A stretch of DNA of 64,000 nucleotides from Candidatus Nitrosopelagicus sp. (GCA_028344575.1 JAOMBO010000001.1:110221-174220), one strand, 5' to 3'; positions 1-8,033 are shown, numbered from the stretch's first letter. The notes: generated by a model from the letters alone, not told the origin. Program-made: numbers and translations.

Positions 1-751
1 AGACGTTACAAAAAAAACCGAAATAGATTTTCATAATGCAGAGCATTTAGCACAACAATTAAAAAATGAAATAAGAAATGAGCTAAAACTCACATGTTCT
101 GTTGGGATTACGCCAAATAAATTACTGTCAAAAATTGCGTCTGATTATAAAAAACCTGATGGATTGACAACAGTAAAACCAGAACAAGTTGAGGAATTTT
201 TATCACCACTTAAAATTAGAGAAATACCAGGAATAGGTAAAAAAACAGAAGAGGTCTTTACGCAAATGAATGTCCATACAATTAAAGAATTAAGAGAAAT
301 TGATATTTTTGATTTAAACAAAATTTTTGGAAGAAAAATCGGAGGATATATTTTTAATTCTGCAAAAGGTATAGACACAGAAATAGTCAAAGAAAGACCC
401 CCAACAATTCAGTTCAGTAAAATTGTCACTTTAAAGAAAAATTCTAAAGAACTAGAATTTCTACGAGAAAACGTAATAGAGTTATGTGTACAATTAAACA
501 AGATAGCAATTGAGAATAACAAAATGTACCGCTCAATTGGGATTCAATTTGTAAATGAAGATTTATCAACAAAAACTAAATCAAGAATGCTAAAAAATCC
601 AGTAAGTAATGAAAACGAACTGAAAAAAGCTACAGTCCAATTATTAGAAGAAGCATTAGTTGAACAAGTTATGTTAGTTAGAAGAGTTGGAGTTAGAATT
701 TCAGAATTTTCAGACGTTGAAGGTCAAAGTAGTATTACAAATTATTTTTAG
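1..751 (+). CDS. dinB: DNA polymerase IV (Y-family, DinB), 5'-truncated by window edge
   Basis: This is the C-terminal part of a translesion DNA polymerase. The frame is open from base 2, so the track start (a TTG at 164) is an artefact of the window edge. The palm-to-thumb signature GITPNKLLSKIASDYKKP is visible before that TTG, followed by the thumb helix-hairpin-helix IPGIGKKTEEVF and the little-finger domain. The catalytic acidic residues lie upstream of the window. The last residues, QSSITNYF, fit a PCNA-interacting PIP box, which is the known route for recruiting this family to the sliding clamp. The gene converges on the archaeosortase-like gene, and the two overlap by 17 bp at their 3' ends. 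Confidence 0.93.
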   Translation, partial: DVTKKTEIDFHNAEHLAQQLKNEIRNELKLTCSVGITPNKLLSKIASDYKKPDGLTTVKPEQVEEFLSPLKIREIPGIGKKTEEVFTQMNVHTIKELREIDIFDLNKIFGRKIGGYIFNSAKGIDTEIVKERPPTIQFSKIVTLKKNSKELEFLRENVIELCVQLNKIAIENNKMYRSIGIQFVNEDLSTKTKSRMLKNPVSNENELKKATVQLLEEALVEQVMLVRRVGVRISEFSDVEGQSSITNYF

Positions 752-1673
752 ATGCGTCTTCAGATTCTAATTTTTTGAGTCTTTTTGTTTCAACTGCCGT
801 AACAACCAATAAGAATATGAATAACCAAGGAAGGAACATTATTTCTCCAGCTACAGAATGAAATTCTTCCCAAGCTTCAGGATCAGTAGTTACTTTTAGT
901 GCGTAAACAGATAATGAAAATATTCGGATCATATTTACAAAAATAGTTCCAAGAATACCTAAAACAAAATATATGATTTTACGATTTCTAGGAATTCTCA
1001 TTTTTATAAGAAATGCCATCATTACTAGTGAATAGATGATTATACTATGGACTCCTGCAGATGGCCAGAAGACTTGTAATGCAAATGGACCAAAGTCACC
1101 ATTAAGGAACATCAGATTATCACGTGCAGTTGCAACGCCAAGATCAAGTACAGTAATTACCCAAACGTTGGCTTGCACAAAATACGGTACAATGTATTGT
1201 AATGGTCCAAGGGTATCATAAGGAAAGAAAGAATCTAGTGCCAGAATTATGGCATTACCAGCTAAAAATATTGGGCCAGCAGGTCCTATTCTAATCCATT
1301 TTCTTCCAAATAGAATTGCAAGAGACGCGGTGACAAAAATTGCCATTACTGTGAAATCAAATAACCATTCCCAAGAATATTCTAAGACACCAAAAACATC
1401 GACTAAACTCATTATGTAATCCCTAACACCAAATTGTAGAGATACGAAATATGTTATTGTAAGTGCAATTAACGGAATACAGTAAAAGAAACGCTTTTTT
1501 GGAATTACAAATTTTAATCCAATTAATTCTGCTGCAATGAATGCGGCTGCAAAAAGAAATCCACCTCTACCTTGATTCCAGCTAAGACTAAAGCTATCAG
1601 GATATATCACCATTGTGAATAGGATTGGAGATAAAACAAGAAGAATTGCTATAAACACACTTTTGTTTTCCAT
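735..1673 (-). CDS. Archaeosortase/exosortase-family membrane protein with Ser at the Cys position
   Basis: This is a polytopic membrane protein of about 312 aa with roughly eight hydrophobic segments. The family's conserved residues can be placed: PSAGVHS where archaeosortases normally have a catalytic Cys before a small residue and Gly, then NMIRI with the conserved Arg, then EFHSVAGE with the conserved His. The nucleophile position is Ser instead of Cys. Exosortases and archaeosortases cleave PEP/PEF-CTERM tails and probably ligate them to a lipid; a PEF-like substrate is encoded at 8065-8829. The start at 1673 (MENKSV) avoids an implausible overlap with nreA upstream; the longer ORF to 1775 has a non-membrane extension. 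Family placement is good, but the function of a Ser variant is inference. Confidence 0.75.
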   Translation of the reverse strand: MENKSVFIAILLVLSPILFTMVIYPDSFSLSWNQGRGGFLFAAAFIAAELIGLKFVIPKKRFFYCIPLIALTITYFVSLQFGVRDYIMSLVDVFGVLEYSWEWLFDFTVMAIFVTASLAILFGRKWIRIGPAGPIFLAGNAIILALDSFFPYDTLGPLQYIVPYFVQANVWVITVLDLGVATARDNLMFLNGDFGPFALQVFWPSAGVHSIIIYSLVMMAFLIKMRIPRNRKIIYFVLGILGTIFVNMIRIFSLSVYALKVTTDPEAWEEFHSVAGEIMFLPWLFIFLLVVTAVETKRLKKLESEDASKNNL

Positions 1674-1711
1674 TGAGTGTAGTTTGAAGTCTCTCAATAA
1701 ATATGCAAATA

Positions 1712-2869
1712 TTAGAAAAAATCCGACATGTTGGTTTGAGCTACAAGTTTGAGCATATTTCCATGAGCAAGCCATTCATTTTTACTAATACTCATTCGTT
1801 TTGTTGCAAGACCGATTGCTTCATTTAATGAATTTGTTTCTTGAGGAGTTTTTTTCATTGCTTCCCTCACCCCTTCACGAACCTGCCAAACACCAACAGG
1901 TACAGCATATTCAGGTTGAATTTCTCTAAATATCATAACACCTGATTGTTTTTTGATTTTTTCCAAGTATTCTGTTACGGCCAATTTACCTGCAAAATAT
2001 GCACCTGCTATAGACGGATTGTGATCAATTCCTTTTGCATTTTCATAATCATTTCCAAATCCTATGGAGTTTTTGTCATGCCATGCTTCTTGCATTTCAA
2101 AAATCCATCTATGAGGAAACAATATCACCGAAAATAAATTCCCAAGATGATCAAAATTAAAGACATTATATCTATCAATTATATCAAAATCAAGTATTTT
2201 ATGCATTAAATCATTAGATATTATTTGATCTGTTGCCGTTATACTCCATTTTGTTGGAACTAATTTTCGATTTTTACCAAACATACCAATACTGAAACAT
2301 TTTTGAATTTTGGATATTTCAATTCCAGAATTATAAAGTTTCATCACTGCATCTTCAGCTTTTAGATCAGTGTCATAGTATGCATTCTCTATTGGTTTGA
2401 TAGAAGAGTTTGGCGAGAATTTTGCACTCTTTATTTCACCAAGAGGACCAAAAGGTGCATTTTGACCATCAACAGATGGAATTGGTGCAGGTTTTTTCAA
2501 GAACTCTATTTCAGAATCAATAGAACCAGATGACATTGCTAATTCATGAAGGCTTTCAATAAAACGACCGCTAGTCTCTTCAATTCCCGCTTTTTTTATT
2601 CCACGTACAAGATTTAATCTATAATTGACAATTTCTTCAAGAGTTTTTCCAAGCCATTTTTCAGGGGAATCTAAGAGTGTTGTATCCCCATGAATAGGGG
2701 GCAGCATAGGTCCAATTCCAACTTTAGGATATCCGTATGAGCCTACAAAAACTGAGGGCGGACTAGAACCCTGTATTTCATTAGAAGAGAAAAGATTTGC
2801 ATACTTTGAAAGATATTCGTGCCAATTTTGCTCAATACCTTTTCTAATATCAGAACCTGTTCTAGACAC
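1712..2869 (-). CDS. nreA: NreA-type archaeal DNA repair protein with C-terminal PIP box
   Basis: The 385-aa protein matches the archaeal NreA family in length and character (for example SSPPSVFVGSYGYPKV near the N-terminus). NreA is implicated in DNA repair and binds PCNA. The extreme C-terminus, QTNMSDFF, is a textbook PIP box (Q-x-x-M-x-x-F-F). No N-terminal zinc finger is seen, which argues for NreA rather than NreB. The start is a GTG at 2869. The gene is transcribed toward the archaeosortase-like gene with about 40 bp between them. The family name comes from recognition, not from a database search. Confidence 0.85.
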   Translation of the reverse strand: MSRTGSDIRKGIEQNWHEYLSKYANLFSSNEIQGSSPPSVFVGSYGYPKVGIGPMLPPIHGDTTLLDSPEKWLGKTLEEIVNYRLNLVRGIKKAGIEETSGRFIESLHELAMSSGSIDSEIEFLKKPAPIPSVDGQNAPFGPLGEIKSAKFSPNSSIKPIENAYYDTDLKAEDAVMKLYNSGIEISKIQKCFSIGMFGKNRKLVPTKWSITATDQIISNDLMHKILDFDIIDRYNVFNFDHLGNLFSVILFPHRWIFEMQEAWHDKNSIGFGNDYENAKGIDHNPSIAGAYFAGKLAVTEYLEKIKKQSGVMIFREIQPEYAVPVGVWQVREGVREAMKKTPQETNSLNEAIGLATKRMSISKNEWLAHGNMLKLVAQTNMSDFF

Positions 2870-2959
2870 ATATTTTCAGGGAATTTATGAATAATAAATA
2901 ATTCATCTAGTAAAAAATTGACACAAAGTTAAAGAGAACAAAGAATACAAGAATTTCAA

Positions 2960-3880
2960 TTGAACAGTAAACGAATTATTTCATTTTTACCTAGTGCAAC
3001 AGAGTTAATTTATGAATTAGGAGCACAAGAAAAATTATTTGGTGTAACTCATGAGTGTAATTTCCCAAGTGATGCTTCAAACAAACCTAAAGTGATAGAG
3101 AGTGTTTTTGAACCAGAAAATATGTCAAGCCAAGAAATTGATGAGAAAATTTGCAGTCTTTCAGAGAAAGGAGAAGATATTTACAAATTAGTAGTGAAAA
3201 ACGTATCTAATGCAAAACCGGATCTAATTATTTCACAAGAAATTTGTGAGGTTTGTTCAGCATATACCAATCAAGTAAAAAATGCAATTGAAATTCTGGA
3301 TGAGAAACCAGAAATTTATTCAATGAGTCCTCATGACGTACAAGGTATTCTAAAATGTGTAGAAGATATTGCAGAAAAGATTGATGAAGTACAAAGAGGT
3401 GCAAAAATTGTTAATTCACTTAATTCACGAATAAATAAAATTAAAGATATGCAAATTTCAAGCAAACCTAAAGTTTTAGGAATAGAATGGGTGAAACCAT
3501 TTTTTACATCAGGGCATTGGGTGCCAGAAATGATTGAATACTCAGGAGGTATTAACATGATAACAAAAACTGGCGAACATTCAAGAAAAATGAATATCGA
3601 TGAAATTGAGAACGTAGATCCGGACGTAATAATTTTGATGCCATGTGGTTTTGATGTGGAAAGAACGGTTTCAGAGTATGAAAAATATCTTAGAGATGAC
3701 ACAAGGTGGAATCAATTAAGAGCTGTTAAAGAAAAGAAAGTTTTTGCAGTTGATGCAAATTCATTTTTTAGTAAACCAAGCATTAGAGTAGTAACAGGAA
3801 TAGAAATTTTGGCAAAGATTTTACATCCACAAATATTCATAGATTTAGAGGTACCAAATAATTCATTTTTAAAAATATAG
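2960..3880 (+). CDS. Cobalamin-binding-type periplasmic-binding-fold protein without signal peptide
   Basis: The 306-aa protein has the two-lobed helical-backbone fold of BtuF/FhuD-type binding proteins (PF01497). It opens with IISFLPSATELIYELG and carries GHWVPEMIEYSGG, typical of the cobalamin-binding branch. No signal peptide, lipobox or membrane anchor is visible at the TTG start, so it may be cytoplasmic, and no ABC permease or ATPase lies beside it. Thaumarchaeota make and use cobalamin, so a role in corrinoid handling is plausible but inferred. A divergent 90-bp spacer separates it from nreA. Confidence 0.75.
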   Translation: MNSKRIISFLPSATELIYELGAQEKLFGVTHECNFPSDASNKPKVIESVFEPENMSSQEIDEKICSLSEKGEDIYKLVVKNVSNAKPDLIISQEICEVCSAYTNQVKNAIEILDEKPEIYSMSPHDVQGILKCVEDIAEKIDEVQRGAKIVNSLNSRINKIKDMQISSKPKVLGIEWVKPFFTSGHWVPEMIEYSGGINMITKTGEHSRKMNIDEIENVDPDVIILMPCGFDVERTVSEYEKYLRDDTRWNQLRAVKEKKVFAVDANSFFSKPSIRVVTGIEILAKILHPQIFIDLEVPNNSFLKI

Positions 3881-3892
3881 AAAGAACGTCTA

Positions 3893-3973
3893 TTATTGAT
3901 CGTCTGTCTCATCTAATTCATCAGCATCGTATGCTCGTTTAGATGGACGAGTTGGAACGAAGAATCGTGACAT
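3893..3973 (-). CDS. Putative 26-aa microprotein
   Basis: A short ATG-initiated ORF reads MSRFFVPTRPSKRAYDADELDETDDQ. It has a basic aromatic N-terminal half and a strongly acidic C-terminal half, which is not what random AT-rich DNA usually encodes. It lies in the otherwise empty gap between two genes and converges on the cobalamin-binding-type gene. No domain is recognised. Conservation in relatives would be needed to confirm it. Confidence 0.4.
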   Translation of the reverse strand: MSRFFVPTRPSKRAYDADELDETDDQ

Positions 3974-4052
3974 AGTAATGTATTACAATTTTGAAAGTAA
4001 TTTTAGTGGGTTGTAAAAAATTGTCTTTTTACATTAACAAAATTGAACTAGG

Positions 4053-4529
4053 TTAGAATTTCACCCTGCACTCACGTGTGAGTGACTTCATAGTGACAAA
4101 AATTACGATTCCAAGAATTCCAATAGATGCCAAACGAATTGGGATTTCATAAATTGTTAGAAATGAACTTGCTATACTTCCTGCAGTCCCAAACGTAGTA
4201 ATGACTGAAAATGCAATTGGTCCACATGAACAAGCACCTGCAGATGCGCCAATAACAGTTCCGACAATACTAGAACCTATTTTTTTAGTTTCTTTGATTA
4301 ATTTTACACGATAAATATTCATTGATACTGCAAGAGATGAAAGAGAAGATAATGTTACAATTAAAGAAAAGCTCAATGTGGTTTCGGGGTATATAGAGAA
4401 TACAAAAAATGGTTCAAAAAATAAAAATTCTGAAATTATAATTAATGGTATAAATAATAATAAAAAAATTACAATTGCAATTAGAATGTATGATGGATTT
4501 GAATAAACAAGTCCAAAAATATTATTCAA
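4053..4529 (-). CDS. Four-helix membrane protein with CSCGP motif, partner of DsbA-like gene
   Basis: The 158-aa protein has about four transmembrane segments. Between helices two and three it carries a Gly/Ala-rich stretch, GASAGACSCGPIAF, whose two cysteines sit at or near the membrane. The TTG start lies 1 nt after the stop of the DsbA-like gene, so the two are almost certainly co-transcribed. That position suggests an electron-transfer partner for the thioredoxin-fold protein, comparable in role to DsbB, VKOR or CcdA. It resembles none of them by sequence: there is one CSC pair and no quinone-site motif I can name. The function is inference. Confidence 0.7.
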   Translation of the reverse strand: MNNIFGLVYSNPSYILIAIVIFLLLFIPLIIISEFLFFEPFFVFSIYPETTLSFSLIVTLSSLSSLAVSMNIYRVKLIKETKKIGSSIVGTVIGASAGACSCGPIAFSVITTFGTAGSIASSFLTIYEIPIRLASIGILGIVIFVTMKSLTRECRVKF

Positions 4530-4530
4530 T

Positions 4531-5211
4531 TTAGATTAATGAATTAATTACTTCTTCAAATGTAGAGTATGGATGAGCACCTACAACTCTTTGTGACTCT
4601 CCAGATAATGTATTTACAATCATGAATGTAGGAGTACTGTTTGCTCCAAATTCAGTAACAGCCACTTGTTTGTTGTAATTAACTCTAGCATAATGATCAT
4701 CAGTGGTCATACACTTGTCAAACTGTTCAATATCCAAACCTAAGTTAAATGCAAAAGCTTGTAATCGGGTAGCGCTGGCCCAACCACCATCTATTTCATC
4801 TTCTTGGTATGTGAAAAGCATTGAATGATATTCCCAATATTTTCCTTGATCATTTGCACAATATGTTGCTTCAGAAGCAGGAATCGAATCACTACCTAGA
4901 AATGGCATATCAATAAAAATAAGATTTGCTTTTCCAGTGTTAATATAATTTTCAATGATTTGTGGTCGAGTTTCTTCAAACCAAAGTTTGCACATGTGAC
5001 ATTGGTAATCACCGACTTCAATAATTGTTACAGTTGCAGCTTCAGAACCTAATACTGGTGCTTGTTTTAGTTCAAGTGTTTTAACTCCATCATCAGTAGT
5101 AGAAGTTCGAGCAGTATCAAAGTCAGACATGTATGATGTACCAAAGATTGTAAGTATTGTAACTAACGCTACAGCTGCACCAGCAACCCCAATTTTCTTT
5201 GAATCCACCAT
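4531..5211 (-). CDS. DsbA-family thiol:disulfide oxidoreductase, membrane-anchored
   Basis: The 226-aa protein has an N-terminal hydrophobic segment (residues about 7-25) acting as signal or anchor. A thioredoxin-fold domain of the DsbA/DSBA-like class follows, with active-site motif YQCHMCK (CxxC) near residue 71. The cis-Pro loop is visible as NSTPTFMIV. Such proteins form or isomerise disulfides in exported proteins. The gene is followed directly by the CSC membrane protein and preceded on the same strand by a CxxC microprotein, giving a small thiol-redox group. Family membership is firm; the substrate is unknown. Confidence 0.88.
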   Translation of the reverse strand: MVDSKKIGVAGAAVALVTILTIFGTSYMSDFDTARTSTTDDGVKTLELKQAPVLGSEAATVTIIEVGDYQCHMCKLWFEETRPQIIENYINTGKANLIFIDMPFLGSDSIPASEATYCANDQGKYWEYHSMLFTYQEDEIDGGWASATRLQAFAFNLGLDIEQFDKCMTTDDHYARVNYNKQVAVTEFGANSTPTFMIVNTLSGESQRVVGAHPYSTFEEVINSLI

Positions 5212-5265
5212 GAACTTTAGCAGATGAATTTAATTAAAAAACCTTGCATTGCCTCTAAGATGATA

Positions 5266-5391
5266 TTATTTACGCTTAAACAAACTCATAATTTTTTGAG
5301 CAACGGAATCAATAGGGCAGGAGCTACATGAGACTTCAGAGTTTTCAGCCTCAATTTGTTCATCCATATCATTTTGCTTTTTTTCATCCAT
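5266..5391 (-). CDS. Putative 41-aa CxxC microprotein
   Basis: This ORF is too short for the track. It is very acidic in the first half (MDEKKQNDMDEQIEAENSE), then carries SCSSCPID and a basic amphipathic tail ending LFKRK. The CxxC-Pro pair suggests metal binding or thiol chemistry. It is 54 bp upstream of the DsbA-like gene on the same strand and could be co-transcribed with it. The plus-strand ORF at 5328-5513 in the track is its shadow. No family is recognised. Confidence 0.5.
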   Translation of the reverse strand: MDEKKQNDMDEQIEAENSEVSCSSCPIDSVAQKIMSLFKRK

Positions 5392-5540
5392 ACGCTCATC
5401 AATCAAAAATAGCTTATAAACAATTTGACAGATTTTGCAATTACACTATTCACCATAGGAATCAATTAATTCTAAGCATGGGTTTATTAGACGATCGAAT
5501 CGAGTCAGATTAGAAATAATGATAGATTAGGTTCGCTTTC

Positions 5541-5561
5541 TCTGTCATTGCTTTAGACAGA
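5541..5561 (+). promoter_or_regulatory. Inverted repeat just before the DEAD-box helicase start
   Basis: A perfect 6-bp inverted repeat (TCTGTC, 9-nt loop, GACAGA) ends 6 nt before the helicase ATG and is followed by an A-run reaching the start codon. If transcribed it could form a 5'-leader hairpin next to the initiation region. RNA-helicase mRNAs are often autoregulated through their leaders, so this is a candidate control element; a chance repeat is possible. Confidence 0.35.
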
Positions 5562-5567
5562 AAAAAA

Positions 5568-6923
5568 ATGAACACATTTGATGAATTAAAAATAAATGAA
5601 GACATAATGAGATCCATTAAGGAGCTCGGATTTACCAAACCTTTTCCAATACAAGAACAAGCAATACCTGAACTTTTACAAGGAAATGATGTAATTGGTC
5701 AAGCACATACAGGAACAGGAAAGACAGCAACATTCGGAATACCAATGTTACAAAACATCATTCACGGAGGAGGAATTCAAGGACTAGTTATCGCTCCAAC
5801 GAGAGAATTAGCAATGCAAATTACTGAAGAGATAAAAAAAGTTGGAAAATATACTAAAATCAAAGTAGTAACTGTTTATGGAGGACAAGGAATTGGAATC
5901 CAATTAGATGCACTACGCAGAAAACCAGAGATAGTAGTTGCAACACCTGGAAGATTAATTGATCATTTGGATAATGGTTCGATTAGAACTAATGATATCA
6001 AACATGTAGTATTGGATGAAGCAGATGTAATGCTGGACATGGGATTCATAGAAGATATCGAATATGTCTTACAGAAGATCCCTGGAAATAGAATTACATC
6101 ATTATTTTCAGCAACAATGCCACCTGAAATACTTAGACTTTCAGACAAGTATCTAAACAATCCAAAAAATATTCTAATTGATTCAGATGATTTAAGCGGA
6201 GAAGGGATTGATCAGTCATTTTTAGTAATCAAGGATAGGGAGAAACACAAGTACCTTACAGACTTTATTAATCAGAACAGAGGTCAAGTCATAGTATTTT
6301 GTTCAACAAAAATTCGAACAAGAAATGTTGCAAGAGATTTACAAAAATCCAGATACAAAGTAGTTGCAATTGAAGGAGATATGTCACAAAATAAACGAGA
6401 ATATTCAATGATGAAGTTTAGAAAAAATCAAGCAGACATATTGGTTGCAACAGATGTTGCAGCAAGAGGAATAGATGTTCCAAGAGTAGGATTAGTAGTA
6501 AACTATGATGTTCCAAACCAAGACATGGTATATTTTCATAGAATTGGTCGTACGGCAAGAGCAGGGGCTAAAGGAAGAGCAATCACACTAGTATCGTATT
6601 CATCAATTGCAGATTGGAAATTTATTAAAAAACAAATTAAATCGGATTTAACTGATCTAAATAAAACAATGGGAATTGAAGTTCATATTCCAGACCCATT
6701 GAAACGTGATGTTGGACGACGTGTTGCACAACCAATGCGTTCAGGATATGGACGTAGACCAAGTTATGGTGGAAGAAGTAGACCAAGTTATGGTGGTGGT
6801 GGAAGATCAAGTTATGGTGGTGGACGTAGTAGAGACGGACCAGCAAGAGATCAATACAAAAGGAGAAGTAGCGGACGTTCATCATATGGAAGACAAGGTA
6901 GAGATACAAAGAAAAAATGGTAG
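5568..6923 (+). CDS. DEAD-box ATP-dependent RNA helicase with Arg/Gly/Tyr-rich tail
   Basis: The 451-aa protein carries the full set of DEAD-box motifs: Q motif (GFTKPFPIQEQA), motif I AHTGTGKT, motif II DEAD, motif III SAT, and motif VI HRIGRTARAG. The last 60-70 residues are low-complexity repeats such as RPSYGGRSRPSYGGGG with scattered Arg, resembling the RNA-binding RGG tails of bacterial and eukaryotic helicases. It probably remodels mRNA or rRNA structure. It stands alone with an inverted repeat directly before the start codon. Confidence 0.95.
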   Translation: MNTFDELKINEDIMRSIKELGFTKPFPIQEQAIPELLQGNDVIGQAHTGTGKTATFGIPMLQNIIHGGGIQGLVIAPTRELAMQITEEIKKVGKYTKIKVVTVYGGQGIGIQLDALRRKPEIVVATPGRLIDHLDNGSIRTNDIKHVVLDEADVMLDMGFIEDIEYVLQKIPGNRITSLFSATMPPEILRLSDKYLNNPKNILIDSDDLSGEGIDQSFLVIKDREKHKYLTDFINQNRGQVIVFCSTKIRTRNVARDLQKSRYKVVAIEGDMSQNKREYSMMKFRKNQADILVATDVAARGIDVPRVGLVVNYDVPNQDMVYFHRIGRTARAGAKGRAITLVSYSSIADWKFIKKQIKSDLTDLNKTMGIEVHIPDPLKRDVGRRVAQPMRSGYGRRPSYGGRSRPSYGGGGRSSYGGGRSRDGPARDQYKRRSSGRSSYGRQGRDTKKKW

Positions 6924-6968
6924 TTTAACACTTAAAGACAAGGATTAGTTAGAAAAGTGTAAGAAAAA

Positions 6969-7205
6969 ATGCATATCGGATTTGTTTTATTGAATTGTGA
7001 TTTAGGTGCTGAAGAGTATATTTTAGAAGAATTACAACAAGTTGATGAGATAAAAAATGCATACGTTACATTTGGCGCATACGATATAATAGCAGAAATT
7101 CATGCAGAAACACAAGAAGATTTTGAAAAAACAGTTTCATTGAGAATTAGACAATTATCTAGAGTGGTTAGCACAATGACACTAAATGTCATTAAAGGCG
7201 AATGA
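6969..7205 (+). CDS. Stand-alone Lrp/AsnC ligand-binding (RAM) domain protein
   Basis: The 78-aa protein matches only the C-terminal alpha/beta-sandwich RAM domain of Lrp/AsnC regulators (for example VTFGAYDIIAEI). No DNA-binding helix-turn-helix precedes it. Stand-alone RAM domains are known in archaea and may sense amino acids or modulate full-length Lrp proteins by mixed oligomerisation; that role is inference here. It begins a run of small plus-strand genes that extends to 9500. Confidence 0.85.
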   Translation: MHIGFVLLNCDLGAEEYILEELQQVDEIKNAYVTFGAYDIIAEIHAETQEDFEKTVSLRIRQLSRVVSTMTLNVIKGE

Positions 7206-7232
7206 CACTTATACGAAAAAAAAAGTGAAACT

Positions 7233-7523
7233 GTGTTGCAGCAAATTGAATATTCTGGAACAGTGTGGGCACTAAGTCACAACGACCCAGAACCACTAAT
7301 TGAACACAGTATAAAAAAATTACAAGATTACGGCATAAAAAAAGAAGATATCAAGATAGTTGATGCACCAGATAGTCCAGAAGTTGGGCAAGTAGTTGTA
7401 GAAATTTGGCCACATGAACTAGTTATTGCCAGAATTAGAACTGTAAGAGGCGAATCTTTTATCAGCGGAACAGAACTCAACATAGAATTAAAATCAGATG
7501 AAGCAGGAAAATATATCGATTAG
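7233..7523 (+). CDS. Conserved-looking 96-aa protein of unknown function
   Basis: The TTG-initiated protein is compact and acidic, with a predicted alpha/beta pattern (LIEHSIKKLQDYGIKKEDIKIVD, then VVVEIWPHELVIARI). No cysteines, membrane segment or known catalytic motif is visible. It lies 27 bp after the RAM-domain gene and 3 bp before the next gene, so it is probably in one operon with them. I do not recognise the family. Confidence 0.7.
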   Translation: MLQQIEYSGTVWALSHNDPEPLIEHSIKKLQDYGIKKEDIKIVDAPDSPEVGQVVVEIWPHELVIARIRTVRGESFISGTELNIELKSDEAGKYID

Positions 7524-7526
7524 TAA

Positions 7527-8033
7527 TTGAAAAAACGTAAGGCAAAAAAATCCAAAAGTAAATTTCCAATTATCATAATAGGCGCAATCATAATAGGAAT
7601 TGTTGTATTTTACTTCTATTCAGCAGATCAGGCAAAAATTCGTGGGTTTGCATTTGGGAATGAGATTCAATTACTTCAAGAAGAAATTCAAAATGAACAA
7701 GGACTATTCATTTCAAGCATAGCAAAATGGAATGAGAATGCAATATCTGATGCCGAAATGATTAGAATTGGAGAAAAACATATTGAAACATTCAATGAAT
7801 TATTAGACAAATACGATGAATTACAACCACCGGATGCCTTCTCAAGATCCGTAAAACTACTAAAACTATCTTTAGAGTATCAAATTGAATCACATGAACA
7901 TCGTTTAGGCTGGATTAAAAATGGAGATGAACTAGAATTAGTCAGATCTCAAGAATTAACACAATTATCATTTGAAGCAGAACAAGCAGGATTAAAATCA
8001 TTTAACGATGCAAAATCAGGAATAGAACAGTAA
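7527..8033 (+). CDS. Membrane-anchored helical protein, unknown function
   Basis: The 168-aa protein starts with TTG and a poly-basic stretch (KKRKAKKSKSK), then one transmembrane segment (FPIIIIGAIIIGIVVFYFY). The rest is a mostly helical, Glu/Gln-rich extracytoplasmic domain of about 130 residues. By the positive-inside rule the basic end is cytoplasmic. The gene follows 7233-7523 after only 3 nt. No family is recognised. Confidence 0.7.
   Translation: MKKRKAKKSKSKFPIIIIGAIIIGIVVFYFYSADQAKIRGFAFGNEIQLLQEEIQNEQGLFISSIAKWNENAISDAEMIRIGEKHIETFNELLDKYDELQPPDAFSRSVKLLKLSLEYQIESHEHRLGWIKNGDELELVRSQELTQLSFEAEQAGLKSFNDAKSGIEQ

Noticed and set aside
4053-4529. VKOR, DsbB or CcdA identity
   Set aside because: It lacks the cysteine pattern and length of those families; only the position beside a DsbA-like gene suggests such a role.
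5328-5514. 61-aa plus-strand ORF, including an 11-aa ATG mini-ORF at its end
   Set aside because: It overlaps the better-supported CxxC microprotein on the other strand, and the 11-codon piece has no recognisable leader-peptide feature.
6637-6948. ORFs at 6637-6909 (-) and 6706-6948 (+)
   Set aside because: They are alternate frames of the Gly/Arg-rich helicase tail and have no start signals of their own.
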